Shown here: positions 30,152 through 40,928 of the stretch, piece after piece
Position numbering within the stretch: the first letter of the stretch is position 1
Layout: every line of letters begins with the position of its first letter
From: Paulinella micropora
Taxonomy: Eukaryota > Cercozoa > Imbricatea > Euglyphida
Reading direction: 5' to 3'
DNA: 52,348 bases
Assembly: GCA_009731375.1 (NCBI GenBank)
Contig: BJOX01000085.1
Location: 134,964-187,311 of the forward strand
Position numbers and translations under genes: made by a program
The notes under the pieces: model-generated
Seen by the model: only the letters and a program-made list of their open reading frames with translations
The model's database searches: none
Told to the model about the DNA's origin: nothing

Positions 30152-30412
30152 TACACATCTTGACATATCCCTGATTAAGGACAGCAACCAAGGCGTCCAG
30201 GCACCTATCTACCTATCTATCTACCTATTTATTTATCCTATCTACCTATTTATTCTATTCGCCTACGCTGCTTTAATGTCGCAAGTTTGGCAGCGACACA
30301 CTACCTACCTATCTACCTATCTACCTATCTACCTATCTGCCTATTTATCCTATCTACTTAGGCTGCCTTGATGTCACAAGCCCGGCAGCTAAAGACTACA
30401 TCTACCTATCTA
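30152..30412 (+). pseudogene. Ghost copies of membrane-protein exons e and f
   Basis: 30159-30205 (cttgacatatccctgattaag...caggcacc) is a shortened copy of exon e, with the same following gcac. 30266-30302 and 30362-30400 (gctttaatgtcgcaagtttggcag; gccttgatgtcacaagcccggcag) are copies of the first part of exon f. They are separated by CTAC/TATC arrays and lack usable donors. Confidence 0.55.
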
Positions 30413-30518
30413 CCTATCTGCCTATCTGCCTATCTGTCTATCTACCTATCTACCTATCTACCTATCTGCCTACCTATCTTCCCATCTACCTGTTCGGCTA
30501 TTTATCATATCCATGTAG

Positions 30519-30577
30519 ACCGCCTTGATGTCACAGTCCTGGCAGCTACAGAGTGGCCATCACACACCAAACATGAG
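30519..30577 (+). CDS. Membrane-protein gene, exon f
   Basis: Acceptor atccatgtag, donor gtgggtatg. Reads TALMSQSWQLQSGHHTPNM plus two bases. Joined to exon e it continues a polar amphipathic helix (NQRVK-TALMSQ). Of the three related blocks this is the only one with both splice sites. Confidence 0.5.
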
Positions 30578-30796
30578 GTGGGTATGTATGTATGCATGTA
30601 TGTATGTATGCATGGTATGTATGTTTGTATGCATGGAATGTATGTATGTATGTATGTATGTATTTATGCATGTATGTAACTATACATGCATGTATGTATG
30701 TATAACTTTTTTCAAAGAGTGCAGGCATTTTTTAAGAGTTGATATTTGACAGAAATTCCAAACTTTTTCAAAACCAGTGAGTTTACTGTAAAACAC

Positions 30797-30806
30797 CCCC
30801 CCCCCC

Positions 30807-30839
<33 letters not shown>

Positions 30840-30876
30840 TTAAAATTTTTTTTTTTTTTTTTTTTTNNNNNNNNNN
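30797..30876. repeat. C-run and T-runs ending in a 10-N gap
   Basis: A C-run, T-runs and a gap at 30867-30876. Coding connections across it cannot be followed. Confidence 0.95.
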
Positions 30877-31163
30877 AGTAATCATGCCTAAACTTTTCGT
30901 TTTTGGGTTAAGCGTTTACTCGTTTTGCGTTGGCTGGTTTGGACCCGTAAGTTTCTGCCTACCTAGACATTTTTTCTGCCGCAAAACCAGAATGCATTTC
31001 GCAAAACTATCCGCAGTTGTCGGTGATGAAGAAAAATGCATGAACCGTTTGAAAAAAAGAAGCATGTATGCATTTATACATGCATGTAATGCGTGAATGC
31101 ATATATGCATGTTTGCATGTTTGCATGTATGTATGTATGCATGTGTGTACGCATGTATGTATG

Positions 31164-31252
<89 letters not shown>

Positions 31253-31254
<2 letters not shown>

Positions 31255-31676
31255 GGTGTGGGTGTGCTGGGCCCGTGGTGGGGTGCCTTATGTGTGCCTA
31301 GCCATACGCCTATAAGTCACATGCCGAAATAGCGACGGGAAGCACAATCCTGTTTCCTCAGGGTGCCCTTTCTCGCTTGTTGAGCCCGGAATAAAACCCA
31401 CAGTGCTCTGTCGGTTTATACTAGACTGTCGAACAGTCTCGAAACTCCATCTGCTTACTGGGTCCTCTGTAATGGAGGTGGGAGCTCGTTCTGCAAGGGG
31501 CGCTTATGGAACGAGCCCTGGCCCCGCCTGGTACTAGGGAGCTTTGGTATCGCCTGTATCAGTCCCTTCCGTGCAAACATCACGGCTTAGCTGGGCATCG
31601 GGTTAATACTTTACCCACAGACTTCCTTGGTTGACGAAATCAGAAGCTCCTTTTTTCTGACATTAGTCGATATCTC
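31253..31676 (+). mobile_element. R2 repeat copy 3
   Basis: Matches copy 2 (8841-9274), starting slightly later at tggtgtgggtgtgc and ending gtcgatatctc before (ATCT)n. It is nearly identical to copy 4 (both have 'cttccttggttgac'). Flanked on both sides by TATC. Confidence 0.88.
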
Positions 31677-31707
<31 letters not shown>

Positions 31708-31723
31708 GATCTATCTATCTATC

Positions 31724-31766
<43 letters not shown>

Positions 31767-31785
31767 GTATTATGTATGTGACCAG

Positions 31786-31819
31786 CCTGGCGACCTCTAC
31801 GGATTACTTACAAATCTTT
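31786..31819 (+). CDS. Membrane-protein gene, possible exon g
   Basis: Acceptor gtgaccag, donor gtgcatgt. Two-base lead, WRPLRITYKS plus two bases; the phase fits the next exon. Short and unsupported by homology, and its link to exon f is not shown. Confidence 0.32.
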
Positions 31820-31898
31820 GTGCATGTATCTATATATGTACGATGTATGTATATGTATATATATGTATATGTGTGTATGTATGTGTATGTATGTACAG

Positions 31899-31938
31899 AC
31901 CTTTCGACGTGAACATCTTGTGCGTAGGCAAGCCGCTG
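31899..31938 (+). CDS. Membrane-protein gene, possible exon h
   Basis: Acceptor tatgtacag, donor gtctgtat. One-base lead then PFDVNILCVGKPL; ends in phase 0 and fits the start of either exon i copy. Confidence 0.4.
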
Positions 31939-32141
31939 GTCTGTATGTATGTATGTGTGTGTATGTATGTATGTATGTATGTATGTATGTCTGCATGTAT
32001 GTATGTATGTATGTATGTATGTATGCATGCATGTATGTATGTATGTATGTATGTATGTACGTATGTATGTATGCATGTATGTATGTATGCATGTATGTAT
32101 GTATGCATGTATGTATGTATGCATGAATGTATGTATGTATG

Positions 32142-32172
<31 letters not shown>

Positions 32173-32264
32173 TATTGTATATAGTACGTACGTTGGTACG
32201 TATGTACGTAGTATGTATGTATGTATGTATGTATGTATGTATGTATTCGTCTGTTTCCATATAG
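31939..32264. repeat. GTAT/GCAT array (intron)
   Basis: Pure GTAT and GCAT units from the donor, with a short palindromic stretch (tagtacgtacg) near 32181-32210, to the acceptor ccatatag. Confidence 0.93.
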
Positions 32265-32299
32265 TCGCTGTTGGCCCTGCTGGGCATGCTAAGTGTGCT
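32265..32299 (+). CDS. Membrane-protein gene, exon i copy 1
   Basis: Acceptor ttccatatag, donor gtatgtat. Reads SLLALLGMLSVL. The related block at 32541-32647 reads SLFTLLGILSVL in the same frame; the differences are conservative or silent in this frame but all amino-acid-changing in the next + frame, so this hydrophobic frame is the likely coding one. It ends in phase 2, which does not fit the second copy, so the two may be alternatives or one is decayed. Confidence 0.45.
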
Positions 32300-32540
32300 G
32301 TATGTATGTATGTATGTATGTATGTATGTATGTATGTATGTATGTATGGTATGTATGGATGTATGTATGGTATGTATGTATGTATGTATGTATGTATGTA
32401 TGCATGTATGTATGTATGTATGTATGTATGTATGTATGTATGCATGCATGCAATAAGTATGCATGTATCTATGCAATGTACATGTATGTATGTATGTATG
32501 TATGTATGCATGTATGCATGTATGTATGTATGCATTGTAG

Positions 32541-32647
32541 GCGTCTGTTTCCATATGTTCGCTGTTCACTCTGCTGGGCATCTTAAGCGTGCTTGCGGCT
32601 TGCCAATATTTGATTATTTCACTCTGTTGCCCTTGCAACTGCTCGAG
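32541..32647 (+). CDS. Membrane-protein gene, exon i copy 2, cysteine-rich membrane helix
   Basis: Acceptor gcattgtag, donor gtgcatac. In phase 0 from exon h it reads ASVSICSLFTLLGILSVLAA followed by CQYLIISLCCPCNCS: a membrane helix and a cysteine-rich end. It ends in phase 2 and joins the terminal exon at 33469 in frame. Confidence 0.45.
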
Positions 32648-32873
32648 GTGCATACAAACTTACACCCACACTTACTTATTTTTAACATGTTATGTTTTAT
32701 GTTATATGATATTATGTCATATTATATTATATCGGATCCTTTCTCTCTGTCGCTCTCGCTCTCGCTGCTGTCGGCGGTCTCTTCGGCAACAAACCCCCCT
32801 ATCATCCTATCTACCTATCTATCTATCTACCTACCTACCTAGTCAAGTACATACATACCTAAATACTTGCATG

Positions 32874-32908
<35 letters not shown>

Positions 32909-32909
32909 G

Positions 32910-33346
32910 AGAATTAGGGGATGGTGTGGGTGTGCTGGGCCCGTGGTGGGGTGCCTTATGTGTGCCTAGCCATACGCCTATAAGTCACATGCCGAAATAG
33001 CGACGGGAAGCACAATCCTGTTCCCTCAGGGTGCCCTTTCTCGCTTGTTGAGCCCGGAATAAAACCCACAGTGCTCTGTCGGTTTATACTAGACTGTCGA
33101 ACAGTCTCGAAACTCCATCTGCTTACTGGGTCCTCTGTAATGGAGGTGGGAGCTCGTTCTGCAAGGGGCGCTTATGGAACGAGCCCTGGCCCCGCCTGGT
33201 ACTAGGGAGCTTTGGTATCGCCTGTATCAGTCCCTTCCGTGCAAACATCACGGCTTAGCTGGGCATCGGGTTCATACTTTACCCACAGACTTCCTTGGTT
33301 GACGAAATCAGAAGCTCCTTTTTTCTGACATTAGTCGATATCTCAT
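32910..33346 (+). mobile_element. R2 repeat copy 4
   Basis: Full-length copy starting gaattagggg straight after a TATC array and ending gtcgatatctc before (ATCT)n. Lies inside the proposed last intron of the membrane-protein gene. Confidence 0.88.
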
Positions 33347-33385
33347 CTATCTTCTATCTATCTATCTATCTACCTATCTATCTAC

Positions 33386-33444
<59 letters not shown>

Positions 33445-33468
33445 CTATCCATCTATCTATCTATCCAG

Positions 33469-33547
33469 GTCGGCACCGAAGCGCCTGCGCGCTGTCTCCG
33501 AAACGAAGGACGAAACAGACGAAGGAAAACAGAAGAAAGAAAGGTAG
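33469..33547 (+). CDS. Membrane-protein gene, terminal exon
   Basis: Acceptor (TATC)n-ccag. In the phase set by the exon at 32541 it reads SAPKRLRAVSETKDETDEGK and then QKKER and tag: a charged, flexible C-terminus. The 0 frame is also open for longer (to 33643), so the choice depends on the upstream phase. Confidence 0.42.
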
Positions 33548-33649
33548 AAAGAAAGATAGCAAGAAAGATAGATGACACCGAACTCCACGTGGGTGCCTTT
33601 GTGTATTCATTCATTTCTCTGTGTATGCGTCTATTTATCTTTTGAAGAG

Positions 33650-34087
33650 ATTGTGTATATAATCATTAGAAAATATAATATCTATTGGAACATTAGTGAG
33701 ATCTAAGTTACATATTGCAAGTTGTGATCTGCGAAAAGCAAGCATTCTTCATGTCAAAAAGTTGTTTAGTGGAAAAAAGGCTGAGTTTCCGATGAATAGG
33801 AAACATGAAATATCTTGAACGAACCCACAGAATTGAACCACAATTCACGCATGGCGCATGCAAGAAGGCGAACATCAGTAAGAATTGGCTTTGAATTCTG
33901 ACGTGCTGCCGTTTACCCGAACAGTAGCAGTTGAGCGATATATATATATATATATATAACATTGCTTTTGCGGTTTTCGTTGAAATTTTAGTTTTCGTTG
34001 CCTCTTTGAATTTTACACATGAAAAGTTTTATACGATATTGATAAACCTGACACTAATGAACACCTATGGGCGATGAAATGACATAT

Positions 34088-34151
<64 letters not shown>

Positions 34152-34574
34152 TAAAANNNNNNNNNNNNNNNNNNNNNNNNNNNNNNNNNNNNNNNNNNNN
34201 NNNNNNNNNNNNNNNNNNNNNNNNNNNNNNNNNNNNNNNNNNNNNNTGGTCGTTAGAGCCCCCATCAACTTCGCAGCAGGTAAACTCATTCAATATTCAA
34301 GATTTTGAAGTGCTGTTTGCACAGAATTCAATGTTTTTATTGGGAAAGTGTAGCCGGAGGTTTAGTTTTTCAAGGTATTAAAGGTATTGCTGTGTTCCAG
34401 AGTATGTTCTGAATTTTGACAAACTAATTTTCGACCTATGTTTTCCTAGTTTTCATTTTCCACCGTACTCCTCTGCAAAAACCCTTAGGCAGGATTACTC
34501 AACATAACATGTGAATTCATTTGTGCACTTGTGCGTAAAAATGAGTGCAGAGTGCATCATGCAAACAGCATTTT
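33650..34574. other. AT-rich intergenic stretch with T-run and gap
   Basis: No gene seen. Contains a TA run near 33935-33957, a T-run at 34089-34149 and a 90-N gap at 34157-34246. From here on, tetranucleotide arrays become rare. Confidence 0.6.
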
Positions 34575-35213
34575 TCAGTTAAAAACACCATACTTGCTAT
34601 GTCCTGAAATCTGAACTTTGGAGTCGATAATAAGGATTTCAAGAAGTGAGCTACACCTTTTTTCTAAAACAAACACTTGTGCCATGCTTGCTTTTGATTG
34701 AAACGATGTGGTTTGAACATTTAGCTGCTGCGATGAACTTGACCTCCGACATGATTTTAGTGGCGCCGGCACGTGAATTTCTTTGGCAATATTTGACAAG
34801 ATCATGCCAATTCCCGGAGAGGAAACCAGAAAAATTTCCAAAAAAATATTTGAACAAACAGGCCTATCGACATACGTAGCGGTAGCCTTTGAAGTGAAGG
34901 CCGCACTATTTTTTTTTTTTTTTTTTATTTGACGGTTTTTGCGGGGTCGAGATTGGTAAAAGTCATGTCTAGAGAGGTTTTGTGTTTTTTTTTCTGTACA
35001 TTTCTCATGCATACTTTCACGTCCCGTGGTCTTGTACAGTCTTTCCAAACGTTGTGCCCATGCTGTCTGCAAAATGGTGTGTTGTAAACTTATCTGTAGC
35101 ATGTGTTGTTCTTTCTTCCCAGAAGCCCTTTTTTGCACCTGTCTTGTATCGCTCCTATATGTGTTGTGTGTGCTTTTCTGGGAATGTAATGTGCTGAATC
35201 TATTCACAATCAC
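34575..35213 (-). CDS. Hypothetical ORF, 212 codons
   Basis: A long open frame for such AT-rich DNA. The translation is basic and low in recognisable motifs, and includes a lysine run derived from a T-run at 34910-34927. No domain recognised, and no splice context that would decide for or against it. Might be chance. Confidence 0.25.
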   Translation of the reverse strand: MIVNRFSTLHSQKSTHNTYRSDTRQVQKRASGKKEQHMLQISLQHTILQTAWAQRLERLYKTTGRESMHEKCTEKKTQNLSRHDFYQSRPRKNRQIKKKKKNSAAFTSKATATYVDRPVCSNIFLEIFLVSSPGIGMILSNIAKEIHVPAPLKSCRRSSSSQQLNVQTTSFQSKASMAQVFVLEKRCSSLLEILIIDSKVQISGHSKYGVFN

Positions 35214-35784
35214 ATGGTCTTTGTTTTGTATATGTTCAACTACTGCTACTGTCTTTGTAACCCTGCTGTTGATGATCTGTTCTTCGCTCCAGACAGGCTA
35301 AAAAAATCGTGGGTGAGATCTTTAAAGATTTTCAATTTTTTTCTGCACTTTCTGTACAAAATGTTTTTATTAAATAGTCTCTTTGATTTCCTTCACTTTC
35401 TGTACTTGTGCCGGCCTTGTATTTAAATATAAAAATTTCTGAGTGAGGACCTTATGCCCTACTTTTGCTGATTTTGGCAGCTTTGTTTGCAGGCTTAAGG
35501 TTACCTTTTTGTAAAAAAACTTTGTACATTTACTTATAAGCATGCATAGAAAGATATTACATAAGAATTTATTGAAGAGCATACATGGAACATATGAAAA
35601 CTGATTCTGATTTTTGGTCATGACAAGTAACAGATTGCAGTGTGGTAGGTTTTTCCTTGTCAGGTGGCGCAAATTAGTTGGGAAAAAGCGGTGGGCGACG
35701 GGAAATCAATTGGTTTGAAGTTAGTTTTTACTATTTTTCAATGATTCTTTCGTTAAATTCAATGTTTTTACTTATAGTTTTGAA

Positions 35785-36129
35785 ATGTACAACGGATCTA
35801 TGTTTATGCTAACGACCACTCGCCCTCAGGAGAACTTACATATGGCTGTAGTTTTTAGATCGGAATATATTCTTGTTAGGCAGGACCACGAAATCGGCTG
35901 GTGTTTGCCTTTGTTATTTTTGGCTCAGCTAGTCTCCCACATTTTCCCATCATCTTTGATTCTTATTAATATTAATATAAGAGCTGAGGATTGGGTTACT
36001 AGCGGAGTGGCTCGAATTGGTTGTACTAAATTTCAACCAGTACCGGCAAAACGCCGCCTACCCTTCCAACGTCACCTTAGGAACCTTTCTATCGCTGATT
36101 GCATTGGACGTGCAGTGAGCAAGATCTGA
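35785..36129 (+). CDS. Hypothetical ORF, 114 codons
   Basis: Open from 35785 to a tga at 36127. The C-terminal half (RIGCTKFQPVPAKRRLPFQR) is basic. No family recognised. The DNA from here to about 36640 is less AT-rich than its surroundings, suggesting a gene or old element, and two more short + frames follow (36203-36412, 36413-36625). Confidence 0.22.
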   Translation: MYNGSMFMLTTTRPQENLHMAVVFRSEYILVRQDHEIGWCLPLLFLAQLVSHIFPSSLILININIRAEDWVTSGVARIGCTKFQPVPAKRRLPFQRHLRNLSIADCIGRAVSKI

Positions 36130-36640
36130 GCCGCGTCATCATTAGTCATCTCACGTGGTCTCCAATTGTTTATTAATAGTGATGTAGTCACTGTCCTTCT
36201 AGTTGAAGCAAATTGACAATGATTTAGATCTGCCTCCGACGGATCAACCCACAATGTGCGCAGGGCTTCCGCTGCTGCGTGTGTTATTCACATCGAACAA
36301 CACCTGGCACTTGGACATACTGCGACACAACACTGCACTTCCTGAAGAACTAATCTTAACAGGCTGTAGTCTACGAACCACAGGGGACACTTACGTAGCG
36401 GAAGCGCGATAGGTGTGGTCTTCTACGCTGCCTCAACGCCATCCCGATCAATGTGCCTCTTATTGTCTGTATAACGTCGACAACAAAGCACTCCTCGATC
36501 GAGTTACTGATCTCTTGAGACAGATCACTCACGGTTTTTACAGATCCCCTTCAGGCAGTCCTTCGTATGGCAGCGAGATCTATCATCCTAGCGACAATTT
36601 GTATTCTACGCTTACGGACAGGTGAAGGAGTTGTATAATA
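36130..36640. other. Higher-GC segment with short overlapping frames, nature unresolved
   Basis: Frames of 60-70 codons on both strands; the best + frame reads CASYCLYNVDNKALLDRVTD. Without homology I cannot tell an exon from an old retroelement piece. Confidence 0.25.
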
Positions 36641-36708
36641 AGCGAATTTAAACACCAACCGTCACATACTTCTTGCTGAGAAGTTCCAGCCGCTTACAGG
36701 AGGAAGAT

Positions 36709-36958
36709 TAAGACACAGAAGGCAGCCGCCAAGAGCACAGGGCAGCAGCAGACAGCAACCATACATGCATGCATACAGGGATACATTCATACATACACAT
36801 GCATACATGCATACATATATACATTATATATATACATATATATATATGTATATATACATATATATATACATATTATATATATATATATATATATGTATAT
36901 ACAATAGGGAAAGCAAGACACAGGAGGCGGCCGCAATGAGCAGCACAGGCAACAAGAC
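36709..36958 (+). repeat. Duplicated exon-like block flanking CATA/TA microsatellite
   Basis: aagacacagaaggcagccgcc... (36709-36756) and aagacacaggaggcggccgc... (36913-36958) are diverged copies on either side of a CATA and TATA array. Both can read KTQ(K/E)AAA in one + frame. Same arrangement as the ghost exons in the left half of the window. Confidence 0.5.
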
Positions 36959-37213
36959 GTGACTACCGATTGAGCTGTCATCGAGAAGTAGAAACACCTG
37001 CACCATTATCTCAAATTCACTTCAATGAGTTTGTTTTCTTACTCGGAATGTACTATTTACATCAAAACATGGAGATGCCGGAGGGGACGGAGCTTGTACA
37101 TCTCAAAGTCGGATCCACACTAGTAACAAGAAATATTTCATTATGTCGAACATGAGATAATATATTCCTTTAAAAAAATACATTCACTTCGCCCTACCCC
37201 TATCTTCTTGGTG

Positions 37214-37656
37214 TCAACTTTCGGTAGGTGGCGGTGGCATTGCAGAGTACATACCCCTTCCTTTTTTGTGCCTGGTTCCTTGTTCCCTTTCGTGATTCTC
37301 TGTGTCAGGACCCTTCCCTGCTGCATTCTCCCGTGCTGAGTCCTCCGAAAATGCTGGAGGAGCATCCGGCCCTTTGCCTGCAGTAGATCCGTTTGACAGC
37401 AGAGATGGCTTTCCTGCTCTCAGATCATTGTCCATAATACCTGAATCATCGTCTATGACTTGAAGATCGAAGGAGTCCAAATCCTCTGCATCAGATCGCA
37501 GACATCCCATTCCCTTACGTTTGTACGTTGGGTTTTGAGCCGATTCCACCTTGTGTTGTGGTCGTTCTTGAAACTTCCTTCTTTCTTGATATCCCTGTTT
37601 GCTACAATGAGCTGGAGAGGCACACGGTGACGTCTCACGAAGTTCTTGTTTGTCCT
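37214..37656 (-). CDS. Terminal exon of an unidentified minus-strand gene
   Basis: On the minus strand an acceptor (agaatctag) at 37657-37660 opens a frame of about 147 codons to a stop at 37214-37216. The product is hydrophilic, with an acidic patch (DAEDLDSFDLQVIDDDSG) and a P/S/E-rich end finishing MPPPPTES. Composition, length and a good acceptor argue for coding. No domain recognised; upstream exons not found. A methionine at 37549 would give a 111-residue protein if unspliced. Confidence 0.48.
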
Positions 37657-37679
37657 CTAGATTCTAAATTATGAAAGGA

Positions 37680-38890
37680 TATTGGACAGAGTTGTGAGGC
37701 TTTATATAGAAATGTAATGCACGTATGCGATGTGGACGCAGACGTATATGCACAAATAATTTACACATACACCTACAGCTCCAGATATACAAAATTATAT
37801 TCAAACATTCTTTACGTACAGGTAAAACATGAAGAGCTATAAGACGTCACATCTGGATTTTTTTCAAGTTCTCTGCTTCGACTTGGTTACTGAAATCTCA
37901 TTCGCTTACACGCATGTTCATACCTTTACCTTTAAATTCTGCTGATGAAGGGTCGAAAGCTGGCAATGCTTCGCCAGGTTTACATCCTGTCAGATAAAGC
38001 ATGCATGATTGCAATAAATATATTACTTAATACATATTCCTAGTAATTTCAAGTGCAAATCTATGCGAGTTGGTAAATCAGCAGCTGAAAGCAAACAAAA
38101 AAGCAAACAAACAAATAAATAAATACAGGAAGGAATAATAGATATATAAATCAATCATAAATGAATTAACTATTCTCCACACTCTTCTCTTTATTTTTTC
38201 AAAGGAAAAATCTGATGCTTAGCGTGCGTTGTGTGCAAAGAATTACAGCTTTCACTTCAGAAAAGTGCATCAAACTCGTTATCTGCATATACCAATCAAG
38301 ATGTTACACTGGACAACTGTTTTCAAATTAATTTCTAAAGCGCACCCAGATTGCCAATCAGAGCTGATTACTTAGCACAAACTCCTGAGAGCTGTTTAGA
38401 GCAGATCCAAGCTATTCTTGTCTCAAACAACAAACAAATTGTGGCATTTGAAAACTTTCCTATGCCAAGTATCCTTATTTCTACTAGATGATTCCAGCAA
38501 AGTCTGATCAGGCGCTCTGTCCTCAATTAATATGCCAAAATGTATCCAACAATGAATTTGACAACATCAGCATTACAGGCAAAAACACCTTCTGATTTGG
38601 CTAGGAGAGCAGAGCCAGAAACTTTACAAGCGTTAATCTTTGTGTTCGAATCTGTGTTGGAATCTGTCCTCCAACAAGCCAAAATGCTGAACAGTCACTA
38701 GATATCCTTCATACCTGATTTCCTAAATCGTTTGTTTACTCCGAATCACTTGCTTCGGAGTTTTGTAAAGTGATATAAAAGTGAGCCGCTAAGCCGTGAT
38801 CCGAAGTATCCTGTGCTGTCGTATGAAAAGAGTGCAACGCTATGTCCTCCTTCTATGAAGACTCTCAACTGGAATATAATATGTTTGAGC
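37680..38890. other. AT-rich stretch without visible gene
   Basis: No frame above 60 codons with coding character and no simple repeats of note. Confidence 0.5.
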
Positions 38891-39015
38891 TTCATGGACT
38901 ATTCAATACTTTTGAGCTCAATCGTTGATACAAACTTTCTTTTCTTTTCCCCAATGTTATGGTTGCTCTCCTGGAAACACTAATGGGCTGGAATCCCACC
39001 CGACTTTCAACAACA

Positions 39016-39046
<31 letters not shown>

Positions 39047-39211
39047 ACNNNNNNNNNNCACACACACACACAGCTTTACACACATTCATGCAGCACACGA
39101 CTCACATTTGTTCATATATGTACATATTTATGTATTCGTTTTGGTAAATGGATACGTCATATATTGTTTGTGCGCGAATAAAATATCATACGTATACATT
39201 TACACACACAC

Positions 39212-39262
<51 letters not shown>
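39016..39262. repeat. C-run, 10-N gap, CA and TA microsatellites
   Basis: C-run at 39016-39048, gap 39051-39060, CA dinucleotide, then TA run at 39217-39262. Confidence 0.93.
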
Positions 39263-39264
<2 letters not shown>

Positions 39265-39275
<11 letters not shown>

Positions 39276-39620
39276 GTGTGTGTGTGAAAAATCACAAAAA
39301 TTGTAAACAAGTAAACAAGCGAAAAAGGAAACAAATAACTAACTTACTAACTGACTAGATAAAGTTGCAAATAAAATCTTGAGCAGCAATGTAGTAAAGT
39401 TTTATGAAAATGTAAAAGAGAGCAGGAACGAATACAAAGCGAAAGAATGCATAAATCAGTGAACGAATACACGAAAGCACGAGTAAATCAACCAATCAAT
39501 AGATCAAAGGAAATGTGAATAGAAGGTAAAAAATATTAAAAAATTCAAAAAAATGAAGGAAAAGTTAAGAAGAGAAATCGAGCCTGTAAATTTTAATTTA
39601 AANNNNNNNNNNAAAAAAAA

Positions 39621-39660
<40 letters not shown>
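39265..39660. other. A-rich spacer with homopolymers and CA repeat
   Basis: A-rich sequence with words such as 'acaagtaaacaagc', gap 39603-39612, A-run, then CA repeats to 39666. No gene seen. Confidence 0.6.
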
Positions 39661-39669
<9 letters not shown>

Positions 39670-39794
39670 AATGAACAAATACGTAAATGAATAAGTAAAT
39701 AGATCAGTAAATAGACGAGTAAATACATGAGTAAATAAATAGGTGAACTCGAAAGCAGGAGTGGGGGCACAAAGGAAGAGGAGAGAGGACACAT

Positions 39795-39972
39795 AATCTA
39801 CTGTTACCGTTTCAAACCTTCGTTGGCAGAGAAAGCAAATATGTTCATTTTGTTTTGCTGAGGAAGGACCCTTCATGACTGCAGTGCATCTAGTACTTGG
39901 CTGCTCTTGGCGAGTAGGGGGCAAGCGGACAGCTGTCAAATAAGGACACCAACTTGATTGTTGTGTTTGCAA
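39795..39972 (-). CDS. Possible exon with a CxxC motif
   Basis: Minus-strand frame reading SSWCPYLTAVRLPPTRQEQP and ending HICFLCQRRFET before a possible donor gtaacag. The CxxC and basic residues hint at a zinc-binding protein, but there is no second half and no neighbour in phase that I can show. Confidence 0.25.
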
Positions 39973-40129
39973 ACAATCACTAGCATGACAAGGTTCTTGC
40001 TCTCTTTGGAAAGCTCACATTACGGTAGCGCTTTCGCGGAGGCTTCCATTTAGAAGAGCTGTACGTAGCAACGCCTGCCTGACGACCGCAAACGCACATT
40101 CCAAATATACGAGGAGCGGGAAGAGATGT

Positions 40130-40131
40130 CG

Positions 40132-40190
<59 letters not shown>

Positions 40191-40200
40191 NNNNNNNNNN
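40130..40200. repeat. C-run and 10-N gap
   Basis: About 57 C in a row (40133-40190) directly before a gap. Confidence 0.97.
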
Positions 40201-40204
40201 GCAA

Positions 40205-40695
40205 GCGTGTGACCATAGTTGCATTCATATTTATCATGACTGCATTCTGGCTGCATTGATATTTACCCTGGTTCAACGATATTGAAAGATCCATATTCAC
40301 CATTCTTGCGTTCATATTTGCCACGGATGCCTTCATATTGACTATGGTAGGTGCATTCATATTAATCATGGTCCAACGATGCTAATTACGGTAGCATTCA
40401 TATTGACCATGGTTCTTTACTATATTGGCCATGAAAGCACTCATATTAGCATGGTATATTCATGTTGGTAAGTTGACTATGGTTGCAGCCATATTTGACA
40501 TGCTTGTATTCGGTTATTTCGGTTGCATTCACATTAACCATGGTTGCATCAGTAATGTATTCCCTATGGTTGCGAAGTTATTGCCATGGTTTCAAGTATA
40601 TTTGCAAGGAATGCAATCGGAATGACATATTTGCATTCGTATTTACCATAGTTTGTTGCATTGATTATGTCACATTCATAATGACCACGGTTTGA
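40205..40695. repeat. Degenerate array of about 25-bp units (gcattcatattnaccatggtt)
   Basis: At least 15 recognisable units built on 'gcattcatatt' and 'accatgg', spaced 20-35 bp, with heavy divergence. The sub-word ccatgg is palindromic. No frame is conserved through it. Confidence 0.75.
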
Positions 40696-40736
40696 GTGAG
40701 AATGTGGATGTGTGCGAAGCGCCAAAATAGGGAGCG

Positions 40737-40740
<4 letters not shown>

Positions 40741-40767
<27 letters not shown>

Positions 40768-40797
40768 NNNNNNNNNNTGTGTGTGTGTTAGCGGGAG
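40741..40797. repeat. C-run, 10-N gap and TG repeat
   Basis: C-run 40740-40767, gap 40768-40777, then TG. Confidence 0.95.
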
Positions 40798-40928
40798 TAG
40801 AATAAATGTGTATAGGGTACAATTTCAAAGTAATATACGTTCACAAAACGAGCATGAAGGCTATGCGTACACTGAAAAGGATAGAGGGAAGCAACTATTT
40901 GTTTCCAAAACAAAAGGTTTGAATACAC

